NCBI GenBank assembly: GCA_028288705.1
Contig: JAQBNH010000019.1
Coordinates: forward strand, 1-64,000
Origin: Ferruginibacter sp.
GTDB taxonomy: Bacteria; Bacteroidota; Bacteroidia; Chitinophagales; Chitinophagaceae
Direction of reading: 5' to 3'
Length of the DNA: 64,000 nt
Below are positions 1-8,888 of the stretch, piece by piece; the first letter of the stretch is position 1, and each line of letters opens with the position of its first letter. The translations under genes and the position numbers were made by a program. A model generated the notes under the pieces. That model was not told the origin of the DNA. It searched no databases and worked only from the letters and a program-made list of their open reading frames with translations.

Positions 1-92
1 ACATGAAAAACATGAGCACAGGTGTTTACATGGTAGAAGTGAAGGATGCCAGTGGCAACCGCATCGCTTCAGGCCGTGTGATCAAACAATAA
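1..92 (+). CDS. C-terminal end of a type IX secretion cargo protein (partial)
   Basis: Only the last 29 codons are in the window (frame beginning at base 3, TAA at 90-92). The tail reads GVYMVEVKDASGNRIASGRV and ends in VIKQ. This is the pattern of the type A sorting domain that directs proteins through the Bacteroidota type IX secretion system: a Gly-Val-Tyr turn, two beta strands and a basic end. The mature protein would be exported across the outer membrane and probably attached to the surface. What the main part of the protein does cannot be seen from here. A strong terminator follows 21 bases after the stop. Confidence 0.7.
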   Translation, partial: MKNMSTGVYMVEVKDASGNRIASGRVIKQ

Positions 93-113
93 CATAACTG
101 ATACCTCCTCATA

Positions 114-144
114 AAGCCTCCCCATAAGACGGGAGGCTTTTTTT
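114..144 (+). terminator. Rho-independent terminator of the T9SS cargo gene
   Basis: Nine-base perfect stem AAGCCTCCC (114-122) with GGGAGGCTT (131-139), an 8-base loop, then a run of T. It lies just after the stop codon of the partial gene. Confidence 0.85.
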
Positions 145-162
145 GTGTTTCATTGTATTCAG

Positions 163-354
163 AAGCGTTCTCCAAATAACTGCGCATGTTGTGATTCCCT
201 GTAAATCGTTCTTCCATACCGGAGTTGCTCATACAGACATCAAAGATCGTTTATGCCAAAAGCCAACTTGCCGGTTTGCGCATGTTTGGGTAGTTAACCG
301 ACCAAAATAGCATAATTAAGCAGGATAAAACTTTGCCCCAAGCGTTCTCCAAAT
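163..354. repeat. Pair of 15-bp direct repeats in a gene-free stretch
   Basis: AAGCGTTCTCCAAAT occurs at 163-177 and again at 340-354. The interval 93-468 holds no gene that I can support: besides this repeat pair there are only the terminators at its two ends. The repeats may be the scar of an inserted element or binding sites, but nothing recognisable lies between them. Confidence 0.4.
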
Positions 355-414
355 GTTGCTTTTCACTTTAAAGCGTTTGCTGTTCGCCTTTGCCCAACAC
401 AACCTTCTACAAAC

Positions 415-442
415 AAAAAAGCAGTTCCGGGGAACTGCTTTT
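415..442 (-). terminator. Terminator of the periplasmic-binding-fold gene (usable in both directions)
   Basis: Stem GCAGTTCC (421-428) with GGAACTGC (431-438), flanked by A6 on the left and T4 on the right. On the minus strand the hairpin is followed by six T, 27 bases after the stop of the neighbouring gene. Confidence 0.8.
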
Positions 443-468
443 AATAAGTTAAATCAATCGATCACCGA

Positions 469-1659
469 TTACCAGGCCTTCGAAAAAGTGCCATTCATCG
501 CCCTGATAAAGTACAAGTGTTTGTTCTCGAAATAATCCGGCACAGTCATATTCTTCTGCAGGAAAACAGGCTTAAAATTATATTCGTTGAATACTTTGTA
601 AGTAAAATCGTTGAGGTGACTCATATAATCATCAGGATAACGGGTAAGCAAACGCGCAAAAAGAAAAACAGCTTCAAACCCCTTATAACTCATGTCTGAT
701 GGAACACCCTTATATTTCTTTTTATAAACGGACTGCACCAGGCGGCTATAGCTATCCCATTTATTATTGTAGTAAGGCGTTGTATAATAAACAGGGAAAT
801 CTTTGAATTCACTTCTCCTGTTCATGAAACTAAATCCATCCCAGTTCGGCATGCCGATCAACGTGATCGGGTAGATCTTATTCCAGCTAAAAGCTTCGTT
901 GGCTAATTTCGTGGCAAAGTCTTCCGACAAGCTTCCGCCGATAAAAATGTTTTTCTTCGTACTGTCCAGTTTGCTCGTGAGCACACTGAAATCCCCGTTA
1001 ATATTAACCGTTTGGATATTCAGCAACGGCTTGCCATCAGGGGCATTGATGTTCCTGAAATATTCGGCCACTTTATCTTCCTGGGCACCGGGTTTACGAA
1101 CGAGAAATATTTTATCCTGGCCGTGGCTCTGCAAGAGGTAACTGAAAATACTTTCACAATGAGCCTTCAGTGTTGAGTTAACGATCACTAAAAACGGGTT
1201 GGCCGTAATGCCTGCATCGTTAGGATATGTCGCCGAAATAAATGGAATATTTTTTTGCTGCGCTAATGCTGCGAGCTGTGTAAAATCAGCATCCTTTACA
1301 GAGCCGATGATAAGATCCAGGCTATCCAGTCGCTTTGCGGCGATCAATCTCGAAATCGGCATATTATATGACCTGGAATCGTACACGGTTGCATGAATGT
1401 TGCCGTTGTACACAGGCATACTGTCTAACGCGATCTGCGCACCCTGAACAAAATCAATCGCCTGTAATGCGAACTTTGGAAAACTCTTTCCAAAGCGATA
1501 ATTACCGGCATCATTGAAAAGGGAATCTAAAAACAGCGGTGCAAAAATGCCCACGTTATAAGTCTTGAACTTACCGGGCACTGTTACCTGTGCTTCCGAC
1601 TTTTTTGAAAGGCCAAGACTTAAAATCGTAATAAAAAAGAGTACAATTGTTTTTTGCAT
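469..1659 (-). CDS. Secreted protein with a periplasmic-binding (ABC substrate-binding / PBP-activator-like) fold
   Basis: A 396-residue protein starting at the ATG at 1659. An in-frame start 10 codons earlier would place extra residues before a clear signal peptide (MQKTIVLFFITILSLGLSKK, cleavage probably near SEAQ). The body has the pattern of the type 1 periplasmic-binding fold used by branched-chain amino acid receptors and LpoA/PBP activators: a segment about an object's properties (QGAQIALDSM), then DLIIGSVKDADFTQLAALAQ, NIPFISATYPND, and KIYPITLIGMPNWD. Bacteroidota often carry such proteins without transporter genes beside them, as here. It lies 20 bases downstream of guaA on the same strand, so it may be co-transcribed with it. 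The ligand or partner cannot be told from sequence; a role in peptidoglycan synthase activation is possible but not shown. Confidence 0.6.
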   Translation of the reverse strand: MQKTIVLFFITILSLGLSKKSEAQVTVPGKFKTYNVGIFAPLFLDSLFNDAGNYRFGKSFPKFALQAIDFVQGAQIALDSMPVYNGNIHATVYDSRSYNMPISRLIAAKRLDSLDLIIGSVKDADFTQLAALAQQKNIPFISATYPNDAGITANPFLVIVNSTLKAHCESIFSYLLQSHGQDKIFLVRKPGAQEDKVAEYFRNINAPDGKPLLNIQTVNINGDFSVLTSKLDSTKKNIFIGGSLSEDFATKLANEAFSWNKIYPITLIGMPNWDGFSFMNRRSEFKDFPVYYTTPYYNNKWDSYSRLVQSVYKKKYKGVPSDMSYKGFEAVFLFARLLTRYPDDYMSHLNDFTYKVFNEYNFKPVFLQKNMTVPDYFENKHLYFIRAMNGTFSKAW

Positions 1660-1679
1660 ATGCTGGTTTTCAAAAGCGT

Positions 1680-3215
1680 TTATTCCCACTCGATAGTAGC
1701 AGGGGGTTTACTGCTGATATCATAAACTACACGGTTAATTCCTTTTACATTATTAATGATCTCGTTGGATACATGCGCCAGGAACTCGTAAGGCAGATGT
1801 GCCCAGTCTGCCGTCATACCATCCACAGAAGTTACGGCCCTCAGAGCGATCGTAAATTCGTAAGTGCGTTCATCACCCATCACACCAACACTCTTCACTG
1901 GCAACAAGATCGTTCCTGCCTGCCACACTTTATCATAAAGCTCAAACTTGCGCAAACTCTCTGTATAGATCAGGTCTGCATCTTGCAATAACCGTACCTT
2001 TTCTTCCGTAACATCGCCTAAGATCCTGATAGCCAGTCCGGGCCCGGGGAAAGGATGACGGTTTAACAAATGCTGCGGAATACCCAGTTCAGCACCGATC
2101 TTTCTCACCTCGTCTTTAAACAAGAAACGCAATGGTTCTACCAGTTTTAATTTCATTGTTTCCGGCAGGCCGCCCACATTATGGTGCGATTTGATCGTTA
2201 CCGACGGCCCGTGTACAGAAACGGATTCGATCACATCAGGATAGATCGTGCCCTGCCCGAGAAAACTGATGCCGGAGATCTTATGTGCTTCCTGGTCGAA
2301 GATCTCGATGAAACTCCCGCCGATCGCCTTGCGCTTATCTTCCGGCAATACTTTACCTGCCAGCTTTGTATAAAAATGTTCTTTCGCATCCACACCCGTT
2401 ACATTTAACCCGAGTGATTTATAAATGGCCAGTACTTCCTCAAATTCATTTTTTCTTAACACACCATTGTCCACGAAAATACCATAGAGATTTTCTCCGA
2501 TGGCTTTATGGATCAGGGTGGCAGCCACCGTGCTGTCTACGCCACCACTTAAGCCCATCACCACTTTACTATCACCCAGTTGTTCTTTCAGTGCGGCTAC
2601 TGTGTCGGTAATAAAATGAGCCGGAGTCCAATCCTGCGCGCAACCACAAATATTCACGAGGAAATTACTGATGATCTTTTTTCCTTCTGTAGAATGATAT
2701 ACTTCCGGGTGGAACTGCAGACCGTATATTTTATTTGCAGCAGCCGTTTCGTTGCGGAATGCGGCCACAGGAATACTTTCTGTTGTACCCAATAATTCAA
2801 AACCGATCGGCAGCTGCTGGATCGTATCGCTATGGCTCATCCACACCTGCGACGCAGCAGGTAAGCCCTCCATTAATGGATCGCTTTTGCTGATGGTAAA
2901 ACTTGCGCGGCCGTATTCGCGCTTATCACTTTTAGCTACATGGCCACCGAACAATTTCGCCGTAAGTTGAGCACCATAGCAGATGCCGAGCACGGGTAAT
3001 TTTTCCGCCATCTCTTTCACGTTCACAAACGGTGCTTTCTCTTCGTTAACCGAAAAAGGCGATCCCGACAAAATAATGCCCTTTAATGCAGGGTCATCGG
3101 GGATAGGCTTATTAAAAGGAATGATCTCGCAAAAAACGTTGGCTTCACGCACAACCCTTGCGATCAGTTGCGTGTATTGCGATCCAAAATCAAGGATGAT
3201 TATTTTGTCTGTCAT
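1680..3215 (-). CDS. guaA: GMP synthase (glutamine-hydrolysing)
   Basis: This enzyme makes GMP from XMP, ATP and glutamine in the cytoplasm, the last step of guanine nucleotide synthesis. The 511 residues match the usual length. The N-terminal class I glutaminase has its nucleophile Cys79 in GICYGAQL and the His169/Glu171 pair in LQFHPEVY. The ATP-pyrophosphatase P-loop is [10 protein letters not shown] (221-230), and the protein ends with the family signature [10 protein letters not shown] chose the ATG at 3215 because [11 protein letters not shown] is the family start; the longer reading would begin at a TTG inside the likely -7 promoter element at 3225-3232. The gene is transcribed leftward, and the binding-fold gene follows after 20 bases. 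Confidence 0.97.
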   Translation of the reverse strand: MTDKIIILDFGSQYTQLIARVVREANVFCEIIPFNKPIPDDPALKGIILSGSPFSVNEEKAPFVNVKEMAEKLPVLGICYGAQLTAKLFGGHVAKSDKREYGRASFTISKSDPLMEGLPAASQVWMSHSDTIQQLPIGFELLGTTESIPVAAFRNETAAANKIYGLQFHPEVYHSTEGKKIISNFLVNICGCAQDWTPAHFITDTVAALKEQLGDSKVVMGLSGGVDSTVAATLIHKAIGENLYGIFVDNGVLRKNEFEEVLAIYKSLGLNVTGVDAKEHFYTKLAGKVLPEDKRKAIGGSFIEIFDQEAHKISGISFLGQGTIYPDVIESVSVHGPSVTIKSHHNVGGLPETMKLKLVEPLRFLFKDEVRKIGAELGIPQHLLNRHPFPGPGLAIRILGDVTEEKVRLLQDADLIYTESLRKFELYDKVWQAGTILLPVKSVGVMGDERTYEFTIALRAVTSVDGMTADWAHLPYEFLAHVSNEIINNVKGINRVVYDISSKPPATIEWE

Positions 3216-3224
3216 AGATGGGTG

Positions 3225-3232
3225 CAAATGTA
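3225..3232 (-). promoter_or_regulatory. Likely -7 element of the guaA promoter
   Basis: The minus strand reads TACATTTG, a perfect match to the Bacteroidota -7 consensus TAnnTTTG, ending only 9 bases before the guaA ATG. No good TTTG is seen 19 bases upstream. If real, the guaA mRNA would have almost no leader. Confidence 0.4.
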
Positions 3233-3286
3233 AATCAATTAAAATTCACGGTTTTGAGAATAACGGGATATTGACCGGATGAAAGG

Positions 3287-3318
3287 TTTGTAAAGCCGGA
3301 ATTTTTTATAAATCTTTG
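3287..3318 (+). promoter_or_regulatory. Candidate promoter of the DUF2807 lipoprotein gene
   Basis: TTTG at 3287-3290, a 20-base spacer, then AATCTTTG at 3311-3318 (seven of eight to TAnnTTTG). The start codon follows 18 bases later. Confidence 0.4.
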
Positions 3319-3336
3319 CGCGCAAAAAGTATATAC

Positions 3337-4038
3337 ATGAAACATATTTTAATCCTTGCCTTCAGCCTGTTGTTCCTTGCTTCCTGTAATTCGCGCAGCG
3401 GCAGTGGTACGATCATCACCGAAAACAGGACGACGGAAAACTTTACCGGTATTTCAGTAAGCAATTCGATCACCGTGGAGTTGCGTACGGGCGCGGCGTT
3501 CCAGGTGAGGGTAGAGGCGGACGACAACCTGATGAAATATGTGGCAACGGATGTGGAAGACGGCCAGTTAAGGATCCGGCTCAAAGACAGGATGAACGTG
3601 CGCAATGCCAATATCCACGTATTTATTACGGCTCCTGAGATTAGTAAAATTGTGGCATCTTCTGCAGCGGATGTAAAAGCCATTGGCGTATTACGCGCAG
3701 CGGCCAGCATCAGCCTGGATGTCTCCAGTGCGGCAAAGATTGAGGCAAACGTTGATGCACCAAAAGTTTCCCTGGAAGCGAGCAGTGCTGGAAATATTGA
3801 TGTCTCCGGTAAAACACAATCTATGTCTGCCGAATCTTCCAGCGGCTCAGATATCAATGCCTATGACCTGTTATGCGAAACTGCCAGGGCCTCTGCGAGC
3901 AGCGGTGCATCTATAAAATTACATGCAAGTGTTGCACTAGATGCCAATTCGAGCAGTGGTGCCAGTATCCACCATCATGGCGGCGCAAAAGTACAGCAAA
4001 CGGCCAGCAGTGGTGGCAGCGTAACAAATGATGAATAG
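3337..4038 (+). CDS. DUF2807 (head GIN domain) lipoprotein
   Basis: A 233-residue lipoprotein. The start at 3337 gives a short signal peptide with lipobox LASC (acylated Cys17), followed by NSRSGSG. The rest is one DUF2807 domain: a right-handed beta-helix-like array recognisable from the opening TENFTGISVSNSITVELRTG and repeated S-S-A/G turns such as VASSAADVKA, DVSSAAKIEA, LEASSAGNID and SASSGASIKL. These regular 20-residue steps build the helix coils. Such proteins are common in Bacteroidota envelopes; their function is not established. A TonB-domain pseudogene follows after 33 bases, probably in the same transcript. Confidence 0.8.
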   Translation: MKHILILAFSLLFLASCNSRSGSGTIITENRTTENFTGISVSNSITVELRTGAAFQVRVEADDNLMKYVATDVEDGQLRIRLKDRMNVRNANIHVFITAPEISKIVASSAADVKAIGVLRAAASISLDVSSAAKIEANVDAPKVSLEASSAGNIDVSGKTQSMSAESSSGSDINAYDLLCETARASASSGASIKLHASVALDANSSSGASIHHHGGAKVQQTASSGGSVTNDE

Positions 4039-4071
4039 CCGCTCTTACTTATCTTCGGAAAAATAAACCTT

Positions 4072-4500
4072 ATGAAATTTTTTATCGTACTCGCGCTCAC
4101 CTGTTGCTCCGTTGCCGCAAACGCGCAAACTGTTGTTGATGCCCCACAAACAGCACCTGTTACCGACACATCGAAAGTTTTTGAACGCGTAGAGATTGAA
4201 GCCGAATTTCCCGGTGGTAATGCCGCATGGCGCGAGTTCCTCATGTAGAATCTGAAGGCCGATGTTCCCTTAAGAAAGAAAGCTCCTGCCGGAACATACA
4301 CTGTTGTCGTTCGTTTTATTGTGGGCAAAGATGGCGTCATCAGGGATATGCAGGCTGAGACAAATTTTGGGTATGGAATGGAAAAGGAAGTGCTGCGCAT
4401 TATGAAAAAGTCGCCACGGTGGACGCCCGCGTTACAAAATGGGAGGACCGTAAATGCCTACCGGCGCCAGCCGATAACATTTGTCATCGCGGAAGGCTGA
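4072..4500 (+). pseudogene. TonB C-terminal-domain secreted protein, interrupted by an in-frame amber codon
   Basis: The frame from the ATG at 4072 runs 142 codons to TGA at 4498-4500, broken only by TAG at 4246-4248 (codon 59). Before the stop: signal peptide MKFFIVLALTCCSVAANAQ and VEIEAEFPGGNAAWREFL, the typical entry into the short TonB-C domain of Bacteroidota. After it: APAGTYTVVVRFIVGKDGVI, the strand GYGMEKEVLRIMKKSPRWTP and NAYRRQPITFVI, which complete the domain with no shift of frame. One base change (for instance from CAG or AAG) explains the stop. It may be a recent pseudogene, a read-through gene or a sequencing error. The intact protein would sit in the periplasm. Confidence 0.75.
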
Positions 4501-4523
4501 CCATAAATTTAATAAAATGTATG

Positions 4524-4555
4524 ACGGGCGGTGAATAACTGCCCGTTTGCTTTTT
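4524..4555 (+). terminator. Probable terminator after the TonB-domain pseudogene
   Basis: Stem ACGGGC (4524-4529) with GCCCGT (4541-4546), followed by TTGCTTTTT. It stands between convergent transcripts. Confidence 0.5.
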
Positions 4556-4594
4556 GAGATCGGGCAGGGTTGTCTTTTTAAAGAGGAGATTCGA

Positions 4595-4975
4595 CTAGTT
4601 CTCGGCGTTGTTGGTTGGCTGGGATAATAGTTTCCTGATCCGCGATGTCAGTTCTTCAAAATCAAAGGGCTTTTCGATAAAATCATCAGCGCCCGCTTCC
4701 ACTGCCGAATTCTTTAATTTGCTGCTGGCAGAAAACATGATCACCGGGATGTTTTTTGTTCTGTCGTTCCCCTTTAAAGAACGGCAGATATCACGGCCGT
4801 CTTCTCCGGACATCCAGATATCGAGCAGGATAAGGTCGGGTAGATCTGTCATCGACAACACCTGCGCTCCATTCAAAGTAGCACTCACTTCGAAGCCTTC
4901 AAATTCCAGCATCATCACCACGGCATCGATAATACCGGGGTCATCGTCAGCTACCATTATTTTATATCCTTCCAT
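4595..4975 (-). CDS. Single-domain response regulator (receiver only)
   Basis: A 126-residue CheY-like protein with no output domain. Phosphorylation pocket: Asp10-Asp12 in MVADDDPG, phosphoacceptor Asp52 in LILLDIW, Ser82 in IMFSAS and Lys102 in IEKPF. It begins 10 bases after the stop of the PAS histidine kinase, so the two are very probably one operon and one phosphorelay. With no DNA-binding domain it must act through a protein partner, or serve as a phosphate relay or sink. The C-terminus (QPTNNAEN) is a short polar tail. Confidence 0.9.
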   Translation of the reverse strand: MEGYKIMVADDDPGIIDAVVMMLEFEGFEVSATLNGAQVLSMTDLPDLILLDIWMSGEDGRDICRSLKGNDRTKNIPVIMFSASSKLKNSAVEAGADDFIEKPFDFEELTSRIRKLLSQPTNNAEN

Positions 4976-4985
4976 TATTGCTCTT

Positions 4986-6947
4986 TTATGTATGCTGATA
5001 AAAATCCGGTTCCGTCGGCCCCTGGTCTACGGGAATAGAAAAGCAAAACGTGGAGCCTTGTCCTGCTTTGCTGTTTACCCAAAGCCTGCCGCCGGTACGT
5101 TTAATGATCTCCGATGAGATGTATAATCCAAGGCCGAGGCCCGGGAAGGTGTGCTGTTTATCACCGCTCACGCGGTAAAACTGTTCAAATACTTTTTCTT
5201 TATTTTCCTCCGTGATGCCAATACCAAAATCTTCTACACACACGTTGATCTGGTTATCTTCCAGGTTTGTGCTGATAATGATCGAATCGGCATTGGGGGA
5301 GTATTTGATCGCGTTGGTGATCAGGTTGATCAGCACCTGGCTGATCCTTTCCCTGTCCGCATAAATAATGCCCGTTGGATGCAGGTCTGTTTTTAAGGTA
5401 TGCCTTTCCGTAGTACGTTGCAATTCTTCGATCACTTCTTCCACCATCTGGTTGAAATCGATGAGGGTGTTTTTTAACTGCAGGCGCCCGGAGTTGATCT
5501 TTGTAACGTCCAGGAGGTCGCTGATCAGGCTGGTGATCCTGTTGATTTGTGCATCCATTTTAGCCAGCATGCCGGCTTCCAGCAGTTCACCTTTCTTACG
5601 CATCATTTTCTCCATCACCTGTGTGTACCCCTTCAGGCTCGTGATCGGCGTCCGCAATTCATGACTGGCGATACCGATGAAATCATCCTTTTGCTGGTGC
5701 AGTTGTTTTTGTTCGGTGATATCAGTAGTGATACCGACCATTACCTGGCCGTTGTCATCTTCGTCTGTATTGGGTTTACCAGAAATGCGGATCCAGTGGA
5801 TAGTGCCATCGGGCCATTTAACCGGGCATTCTGTATTAAAGATGGATTTTTGTTGCACCGCTTCGGAGAGGCGGGCCTGCAGTTGTACCCTGGAGTCCTC
5901 TGTTGTTGTCGCCAGTAAATCCTGGAAACTGAAACCGGCCGTTTCGCCCACACCAAAATGGGCCCTGCATTGTTTATCGCAGTCGAATTTTCCCGTCAGG
6001 AGGTTCATTTCGTAAGAACCCAGTGCACCGGCCTCAAGAGCGATCGCCAGCCGGTAATTTGTTTTTAACAGGTCTTCCTGCGCTTTGATCTCTTCCGTCT
6101 GGTCCTGGATCGTTCCTGTAAACCGGTAGCAGGTGCCGTTCTCATCAAAAAGTGACTTACCTTTTACCCTAACCTTTCTTTCTTTTTTATCTATGGAATT
6201 GATGATACTGTAAGCAATATCATAGGTGTAACCGGGTTCTGAAAGTGCCCTCCCGATCGCTTCACTCACGCGGTCGCGGTCCTTTTCTACAATCGTATTT
6301 AAGGCATCCGCCAGTTCCAGCGGCTCATCTATCGGAACGCCAAACCAGCTCTTCAGGCGGGCGTTACCCGTAACCGTCTTCGTGATGGGGTCCAGGTCGA
6401 AAGTGCCCATCTCGGCAGCATCCAATGTGAAACGGAGATCTTCCTCGTTTTGTTTGATCGCATTTAGGGTAAGTACTTTATCTGTTGTTTCCGTACAGGC
6501 CACGAGGATGCCACCGGGTTCTCCCGATTCATCAATCACCGGGCTATAACTGAATGTCCAGTAGATATCTTCAATGTGCCCGTTCCGATAAAATGGAATC
6601 AGCTGGTCCTCGTGCCAGGTGGCGCCTCCACCACTGAGTACCTGCTTAATTAATGGATCAAGAATATGCCAGATCTCTGCCCAGAAGATGTGCGCAGGCT
6701 GCCCGAACATATCCGGATGCTTGCCATTGATACCAAGGCTGGGGCGATAGGCATCATTATAAAAACAGATCAGTTCCGGTCCCCAGTAAAAAAACATGGG
6801 AAACTGCGTATTTAATACCGTGCTGATAGAAGTGCGTAAACTTTGTGGCCAGAATTCGGGGCTGCCAAGTGAGGTGGATGCCCAGTCGTGTGCGCGGGTA
6901 AGTGCGCCCATTTCGCCGCCACCCTCCAGGAATTTATATGAAGACAT
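4986..6947 (-). CDS. Cytoplasmic multi-PAS sensor histidine kinase
   Basis: A 653-residue kinase without membrane segments, so it should sense something inside the cell. Residues 1-160 form a PAS-like domain (FPMFFYWGPELICFYNDAYR is typical). Two further PAS domains cover about 165-290 and 295-415, each ending in a PAC-type motif (FTGTIQDQTEEI; VGITTDITEQKQ). The dimerisation domain carries His429 in ASHELRTPITSLKGY. The ATPase domain follows, with N box LINLITNAIKYSP, G1 box VEDFGIGI and G2 box GLGLGLYISSEI. The receiver protein 10 bases downstream is the probable target. Upstream (6948-7216) I see no gene. The signal is unknown; the first domain resembles those of several soil-bacterium PAS kinases. 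Confidence 0.9.
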   Translation of the reverse strand: MSSYKFLEGGGEMGALTRAHDWASTSLGSPEFWPQSLRTSISTVLNTQFPMFFYWGPELICFYNDAYRPSLGINGKHPDMFGQPAHIFWAEIWHILDPLIKQVLSGGGATWHEDQLIPFYRNGHIEDIYWTFSYSPVIDESGEPGGILVACTETTDKVLTLNAIKQNEEDLRFTLDAAEMGTFDLDPITKTVTGNARLKSWFGVPIDEPLELADALNTIVEKDRDRVSEAIGRALSEPGYTYDIAYSIINSIDKKERKVRVKGKSLFDENGTCYRFTGTIQDQTEEIKAQEDLLKTNYRLAIALEAGALGSYEMNLLTGKFDCDKQCRAHFGVGETAGFSFQDLLATTTEDSRVQLQARLSEAVQQKSIFNTECPVKWPDGTIHWIRISGKPNTDEDDNGQVMVGITTDITEQKQLHQQKDDFIGIASHELRTPITSLKGYTQVMEKMMRKKGELLEAGMLAKMDAQINRITSLISDLLDVTKINSGRLQLKNTLIDFNQMVEEVIEELQRTTERHTLKTDLHPTGIIYADRERISQVLINLITNAIKYSPNADSIIISTNLEDNQINVCVEDFGIGITEENKEKVFEQFYRVSGDKQHTFPGLGLGLYISSEIIKRTGGRLWVNSKAGQGSTFCFSIPVDQGPTEPDFYQHT

Positions 6948-7164
6948 TATTGGTTAATTGCTGGTTTAGCAGGTTTTTAAGATTTAACAGTAGTGCAAAA
7001 CGACCACAAATATGTATCCATTAATTTTTATTTTCCGCTGTAATATAGCAGATGTGGGCACAGCATAGCTTTCCCGCGCAAAAATAAGTTGCGGGGTGGC
7101 GGCTTTTAGGCAAATATCGCCAGGTGAAGGGGATAAATATTTACAGAAGCAGTCAGCTGTAGAC

Positions 7165-7192
7165 GAAAAAAACCGGACTTAGCCGGTTTTCC
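7165..7192 (-). terminator. Terminator of the outer-membrane barrel gene
   Basis: Stem AAAACCGG with CCGGTTTT around ACTTAG (7169-7190), with an A-run on the left that becomes a T-run on the minus strand. It lies 25 bases beyond the stop of the minus-strand gene. Confidence 0.75.
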
Positions 7193-7216
7193 TTTTATAA
7201 TTATTGGGTCAGGTCT

Positions 7217-8068
7217 TTAATAAACATTCACCGGGCAGCCTGTTTTCGTCTTTCTGCCCCCGCCATTGCCGCCACCGAACAGGTAACTAATGCGAAAGCC
7301 GGTTGTATAATACCAGTCTTTGTATTTGGCGCTGCCGCGTTGAGTTCCTGCTGCAGGATAACCCACGCCGCCTTTAATTTCGTCACCGCGGTACGACAGC
7401 TCCACCGCTTGTGCGCCCCTTCCGGCAAACAGTGCCGCAGAATCCGCGTAGGTGGTGCTTACGTCATCCAGGTAATCGGTAAATAACTTACGCAGCCCAA
7501 GTTCTACACCTACTTGCAGGCGATCGCTCAGGGCCAGTTTTAAACCCCCGCCAAAAGGAATCGCGAAATCTGTTTTCTTATAGAGCTTACGGTCGGGGTA
7601 CAAAGACAGCCCTTGTCCCTCCGTTCCTAACGGTTGCAGGAATACTTTGGTGCCTGCCGAATCAAATGTAAAAGGATCGTAGTGAAATACGGCTACCCCC
7701 GCAAAAACGTAAGGCGTCAGGCTATGATTGGTCAGATCCAGGATATTGTATTCTACACCCAGCTGACCCTCGAGAATATTCGTTTTGAAGTTCAGGTTAC
7801 GGGCAGTGTTTCCCTGTTTGGTGGTGTTGCGCTTATCATCTCCTGTAACCTGCATGAACGAAAACGCCGTTCTCGCGATAAAATGATTGCTGATATCGTA
7901 GGAGAGTCCAAGGCCAACGGCCGGTTTTGCGCCCTGTAAGGTAACGCGCTTGGTTTGCAGGTCGCCCTGGTAGTTTGCAGCACCAAGATAAAGGTCGCCA
8001 TGAAGCTTTTGAGCAGCAGCGGCAAATGGGAGCGAGGCGATAAGGCCCAGCGCGAGCATGTATTTCAT
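7217..8068 (-). CDS. Outer-membrane beta-barrel protein, DUF6089/PorG-like
   Basis: A 283-residue protein with signal peptide MKYMLALGLIASLPFAAAAQ. It then has the start of a DUF6089-type barrel (LHGDLYLGAANYQGDLQ) and alternating amphipathic strands (GVEYNILDLTNHSLTPYVFA, GGGLKLALSDRLQVGVELGL), ending with the strand YTTGFRISYLFGGG. The last 15 residues (GGRKTKTGCPVNVY) form a charged tail with one cysteine after the final strand. PorG of the type IX secretion system belongs to a similar family, so a link to secretion is possible, but general outer-membrane proteins of this shape are common. It is transcribed away from the ribosomal cluster across a 508-bp gap. Confidence 0.65.
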   Translation of the reverse strand: MKYMLALGLIASLPFAAAAQKLHGDLYLGAANYQGDLQTKRVTLQGAKPAVGLGLSYDISNHFIARTAFSFMQVTGDDKRNTTKQGNTARNLNFKTNILEGQLGVEYNILDLTNHSLTPYVFAGVAVFHYDPFTFDSAGTKVFLQPLGTEGQGLSLYPDRKLYKKTDFAIPFGGGLKLALSDRLQVGVELGLRKLFTDYLDDVSTTYADSAALFAGRGAQAVELSYRGDEIKGGVGYPAAGTQRGSAKYKDWYYTTGFRISYLFGGGNGGGRKTKTGCPVNVY

Positions 8069-8237
8069 AAATGGAAATTAAAGCGTGAACGGTCTTCTGG
8101 ACCTGCATTACCAAAAACCGTTCCTAACCACCCGGCAGCGGCAGGTTTGATCAAAGAATGCCCGTGTTTTGCTGGATGAATATCACATACTGTTGAGTAC
8201 CAGTGCATTTCTTTTTTTCAGGGCGCTCACCACAACT

Positions 8238-8364
8238 TTATATATATAAGAACGGTCTTCAGACCCGGTTGAACCCGTAGCCGACCTTAGAGGGACCTTG
8301 TAGGGGACTGATTCGTATCTGGTAGGGGGCATCCGTGGTAATTCACGCACTTGATACGAATCAG
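8238..8364. other. Palindrome-rich intergenic element before the ribosomal cluster
   Basis: The 508-bp gap 8069-8576 holds no gene. Within it are a 12-bp perfect palindrome TTATATATATAA (8238-8249), a hairpin GGTC-TTCA-GACC (8254-8265), and a near tandem repeat GACCTTAGAGG/GACCTTGTAGG (from about 8283). There is also a perfect 12-bp inverted repeat, CTGATTCGTATC (8308-8319) with GATACGAATCAG (8353-8364); its 33-base loop contains a smaller hairpin (CGTG 8334-8337 with CACG 8344-8347). The 11-mer GAACGGTCTTC at 8250-8260 is also found at 8087-8097. It could be a small structured RNA, a regulator site or the relic of a mobile element. Confidence 0.45.
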
Positions 8365-8505
8365 AGTAAAAGCAGTCCTATACCAGAATGATAGCGGGCG
8401 CGGCAAAAAAGGTCATTTCGCGGCAGGGCAGGATCAACATGGCCGTAAAAAGGGCGGAAATCCGTTAAATATTTTCTTAAATGCCTAAAAAAGTTTTCTC
8501 AATTG

Positions 8506-8536
8506 TTTGTCATATAAAAACCAACCCTTACCTTTG
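8506..8536 (+). promoter_or_regulatory. Promoter of the S10 ribosomal protein operon
   Basis: TTTG at 8506-8509, exactly 19 bases, then TACCTTTG at 8529-8536: both elements of the Bacteroidota housekeeping promoter match perfectly. The extended form CCCTTACCTTTGC recurs before rplU. The rpsJ start follows 40 bases later. Confidence 0.85.
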
Positions 8537-8576
8537 CACTCCAAATTAAAAAACGGAAGTCTAAAGTTCTTTACAT

Positions 8577-8882
8577 ATGTCACAACGAATCAGAATCAAA
8601 TTACAGTCTTACGATCATAATCTGGTAGACAAATCTGCCGAGAAAATTGTAAAAACTGTACGCAGTACGGGCGCAGTGGTAACAGGTCCAATTCCTTTAC
8701 CTACGCACAAGAAAATTTTTACCGTGTTGCGTTCCCCTCACGTTAATAAGAAAGCCCGTGAGCAATTCCAATTGTGTACGCACAAACGTTTGTTAGACAT
8801 TTACACCAGCAGTAGCCGTACGGTTGATGCTTTGAGCAAATTAGATTTGCCAAGTGGTGTGGATGTAGAAATAAAGGCTTGA
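8577..8882 (+). CDS. rpsJ: 30S ribosomal protein S10
   Basis: 101 residues, the normal length. [18 protein letters not shown] is the S10 start, with [20 protein letters not shown] and the closing strand [11 protein letters not shown] also conserved. S10 sits in the small-subunit head and also takes part in transcription antitermination with NusB. It is the first gene of the S10 operon, directly behind a perfect promoter. Usually in this phylum fusA or rpsG stands upstream; here the upstream neighbour is an unrelated gene on the other strand. Confidence 0.98.
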   Translation: MSQRIRIKLQSYDHNLVDKSAEKIVKTVRSTGAVVTGPIPLPTHKKIFTVLRSPHVNKKAREQFQLCTHKRLLDIYTSSSRTVDALSKLDLPSGVDVEIKA

Positions 8883-8888
8883 TGAACC

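Noticed and set aside
3306..3857. A 183-codon frame on the minus strand inside the DUF2807 gene
   Set aside because: It is antisense to a clear lipoprotein gene with lipobox and domain, has an unlikely composition, and has no supported start.
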